From positions 1 to 33,751 of the forward strand of contig NZ_QQNA01000115.1 in NCBI RefSeq assembly GCF_003346515.1: a stretch of DNA of 33,751 nt, read 5' to 3'. Origin of the DNA: Streptomyces corynorhini (lineage in GTDB: Bacteria > Actinomycetota > Actinomycetes > Streptomycetales > Streptomycetaceae). The notes under the pieces were generated by a model. It saw only the letters and a list, made by a program, of their open reading frames with translations. It made no database searches and had not been told where the DNA came from. The position numbers and the translations under genes are program-made. How positions within the stretch are numbered: position 1 is the stretch's first letter; every line of letters starts with the position of its first letter. Below, one piece after another: positions 33,125 to 33,751 of the stretch.

Positions 33125-33751
33125 TCAGTCGCCCGCGGGGGAGCGCGGAGGGCTGACCGTGGTGCGCGGCGGACGCCGCTGCGAGGAGGTCCGGACGATC
33201 AGTTCGGTCGGTATGACCTGCTCGACCGGCCGGTCGGTGTCGATGCCTTCGATGGCGTCGATGAGGAGTTGCACGACGGCGGTGCCGATCCGGCGCGGCT
33301 TGAGCGAGAGCGTGGTGATGGGCGGTTCGGTGGCCGCGTACACGGTGGACTCGCTGCAGCAGACCAGCAGCAGGTCCTCGGGGACGCGCAGCCCGTACCG
33401 CCGGGCCGCCGCGAGCAGATCGGTGCCGTTGGGGTCGAAAAGCCCGTAGACGGCGTCGGGGCGGTCGGGACGGGCCAGCAGCCGGTCGGCGGCCACCGCG
33501 CCCGCACAGGGGTCGTGGGCGGGGTACGACTCGTACACCGGATCCTGGCCGACGCGCTCGCACCAGCGCAGGTAGGCGGTGGTGGAGAGCCGGGTGTAGG
33601 TGTCCGTGGTGGTGCCGGTGAGCAGCCCGATCCGGCGGGCGCCCGCGTCGGCGAGGTGGTCGAGCAGATCGAGGACGGCCGCCTCGTGGTCGTTGTCGAC
33701 CCACGCGGTGACGGGGACGGTGCCGGCGGGGCGGCCGTCGGAGACGACGGG
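33125..33751 (-). CDS. LacI-family regulator, 3' part only
   Basis: 208 residues in the window; the frame continues past the right edge, so the N-terminal HTH is missing. What is visible is the sugar-binding-like effector domain: VDNDHEAAVLDLLDHLADAG, then RRIGLLTG, VPEDLLLVCCSES, TLSLKPRRIGTAVVQLL and the terminal PTELIVRTSS, all usual in LacI/GalR proteins. It probably controls a carbohydrate operon beyond the edge. The ligand is unknown. Confidence 0.88.
   Translation of the reverse strand, partial: PVVSDGRPAGTVPVTAWVDNDHEAAVLDLLDHLADAGARRIGLLTGTTTDTYTRLSTTAYLRWCERVGQDPVYESYPAHDPCAGAVAADRLLARPDRPDAVYGLFDPNGTDLLAAARRYGLRVPEDLLLVCCSESTVYAATEPPITTLSLKPRRIGTAVVQLLIDAIEGIDTDRPVEQVIPTELIVRTSSQRRPPRTTVSPPRSPAGD

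Overview
This window is Streptomyces chromosome close to the replication origin. The bases are strongly GC-biased with GC-rich third codon positions, and several genes are diagnostic: ssgA with its regulator ssgR, a FemX-type branching enzyme, a glycine-rich SSB ending in DEPPF, and a flavohaemoglobin-like protein with a long disordered head. The order femX - small membrane gene - rpsF - ssb - rpsR - rplI - MATE - dnaB ... ptpA ... ssgR - ssgA ... thiC is, from memory, that of S. coelicolor about SCO3902-SCO3930. Five perfect ParB-binding parS sites fit an origin-proximal position.

Layout. 1-4763: cell-envelope genes (GT87 membrane glycosyltransferase, alanine-racemase-fold protein, FemX, small membrane protein). 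4764-6823: the rpsF-ssb-rpsR-rplI operon, with a damage-type promoter, a leader hairpin that can hide the rpsF Shine-Dalgarno, and a 17-bp-stem terminator. 6886-8713: a parS pair, a MATE exporter, and a non-coding block with four DnaA boxes and a second damage-type promoter before dnaB. 10193-14669: the most variable part, with a decayed membrane-protein fragment behind a TetR-like palindrome, a siderophore-interacting-type reductase plus FAD monooxygenase pair, a VOC protein, and a peptide deformylase divergent from a small HTH regulator with a doubled palindromic operator. 14741-18498: serine hydrolase, two acetyltransferases and a HAD phosphatase, with two more parS sites between genes. 18818-24506: globin-reductase fusion, Nudix, LysR, and a tightly packed holin-like - ptpA - PLP lyase operon. 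24521-26824: cupin, small membrane protein, ssgR-ssgA sporulation pair. 26878-33751: YibE/F membrane protein carrying an internal parS, riboswitch-controlled thiC, two nested MITE-like inverted repeats, a membrane protein, a metallophosphoesterase and the 3' part of a LacI regulator.

Functional links. Replication and segregation signals are concentrated here: ssb and dnaB both carry the TTGTCAGTG-N8-TANNN(T) promoter of the RecA-independent damage response, dnaB also has DnaA boxes, and parS sites punctuate the window. I see no new multi-gene defence or mobile system, CRISPR, tRNA, rRNA or complete insertion sequence. The most novel signals are regulatory: the DnaA-box/damage-promoter block before dnaB, the rpsF leader fold, the deformylase/HTH operator and the nested repeats behind thiC. 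All functional assignments rest on motif reading without database searches.
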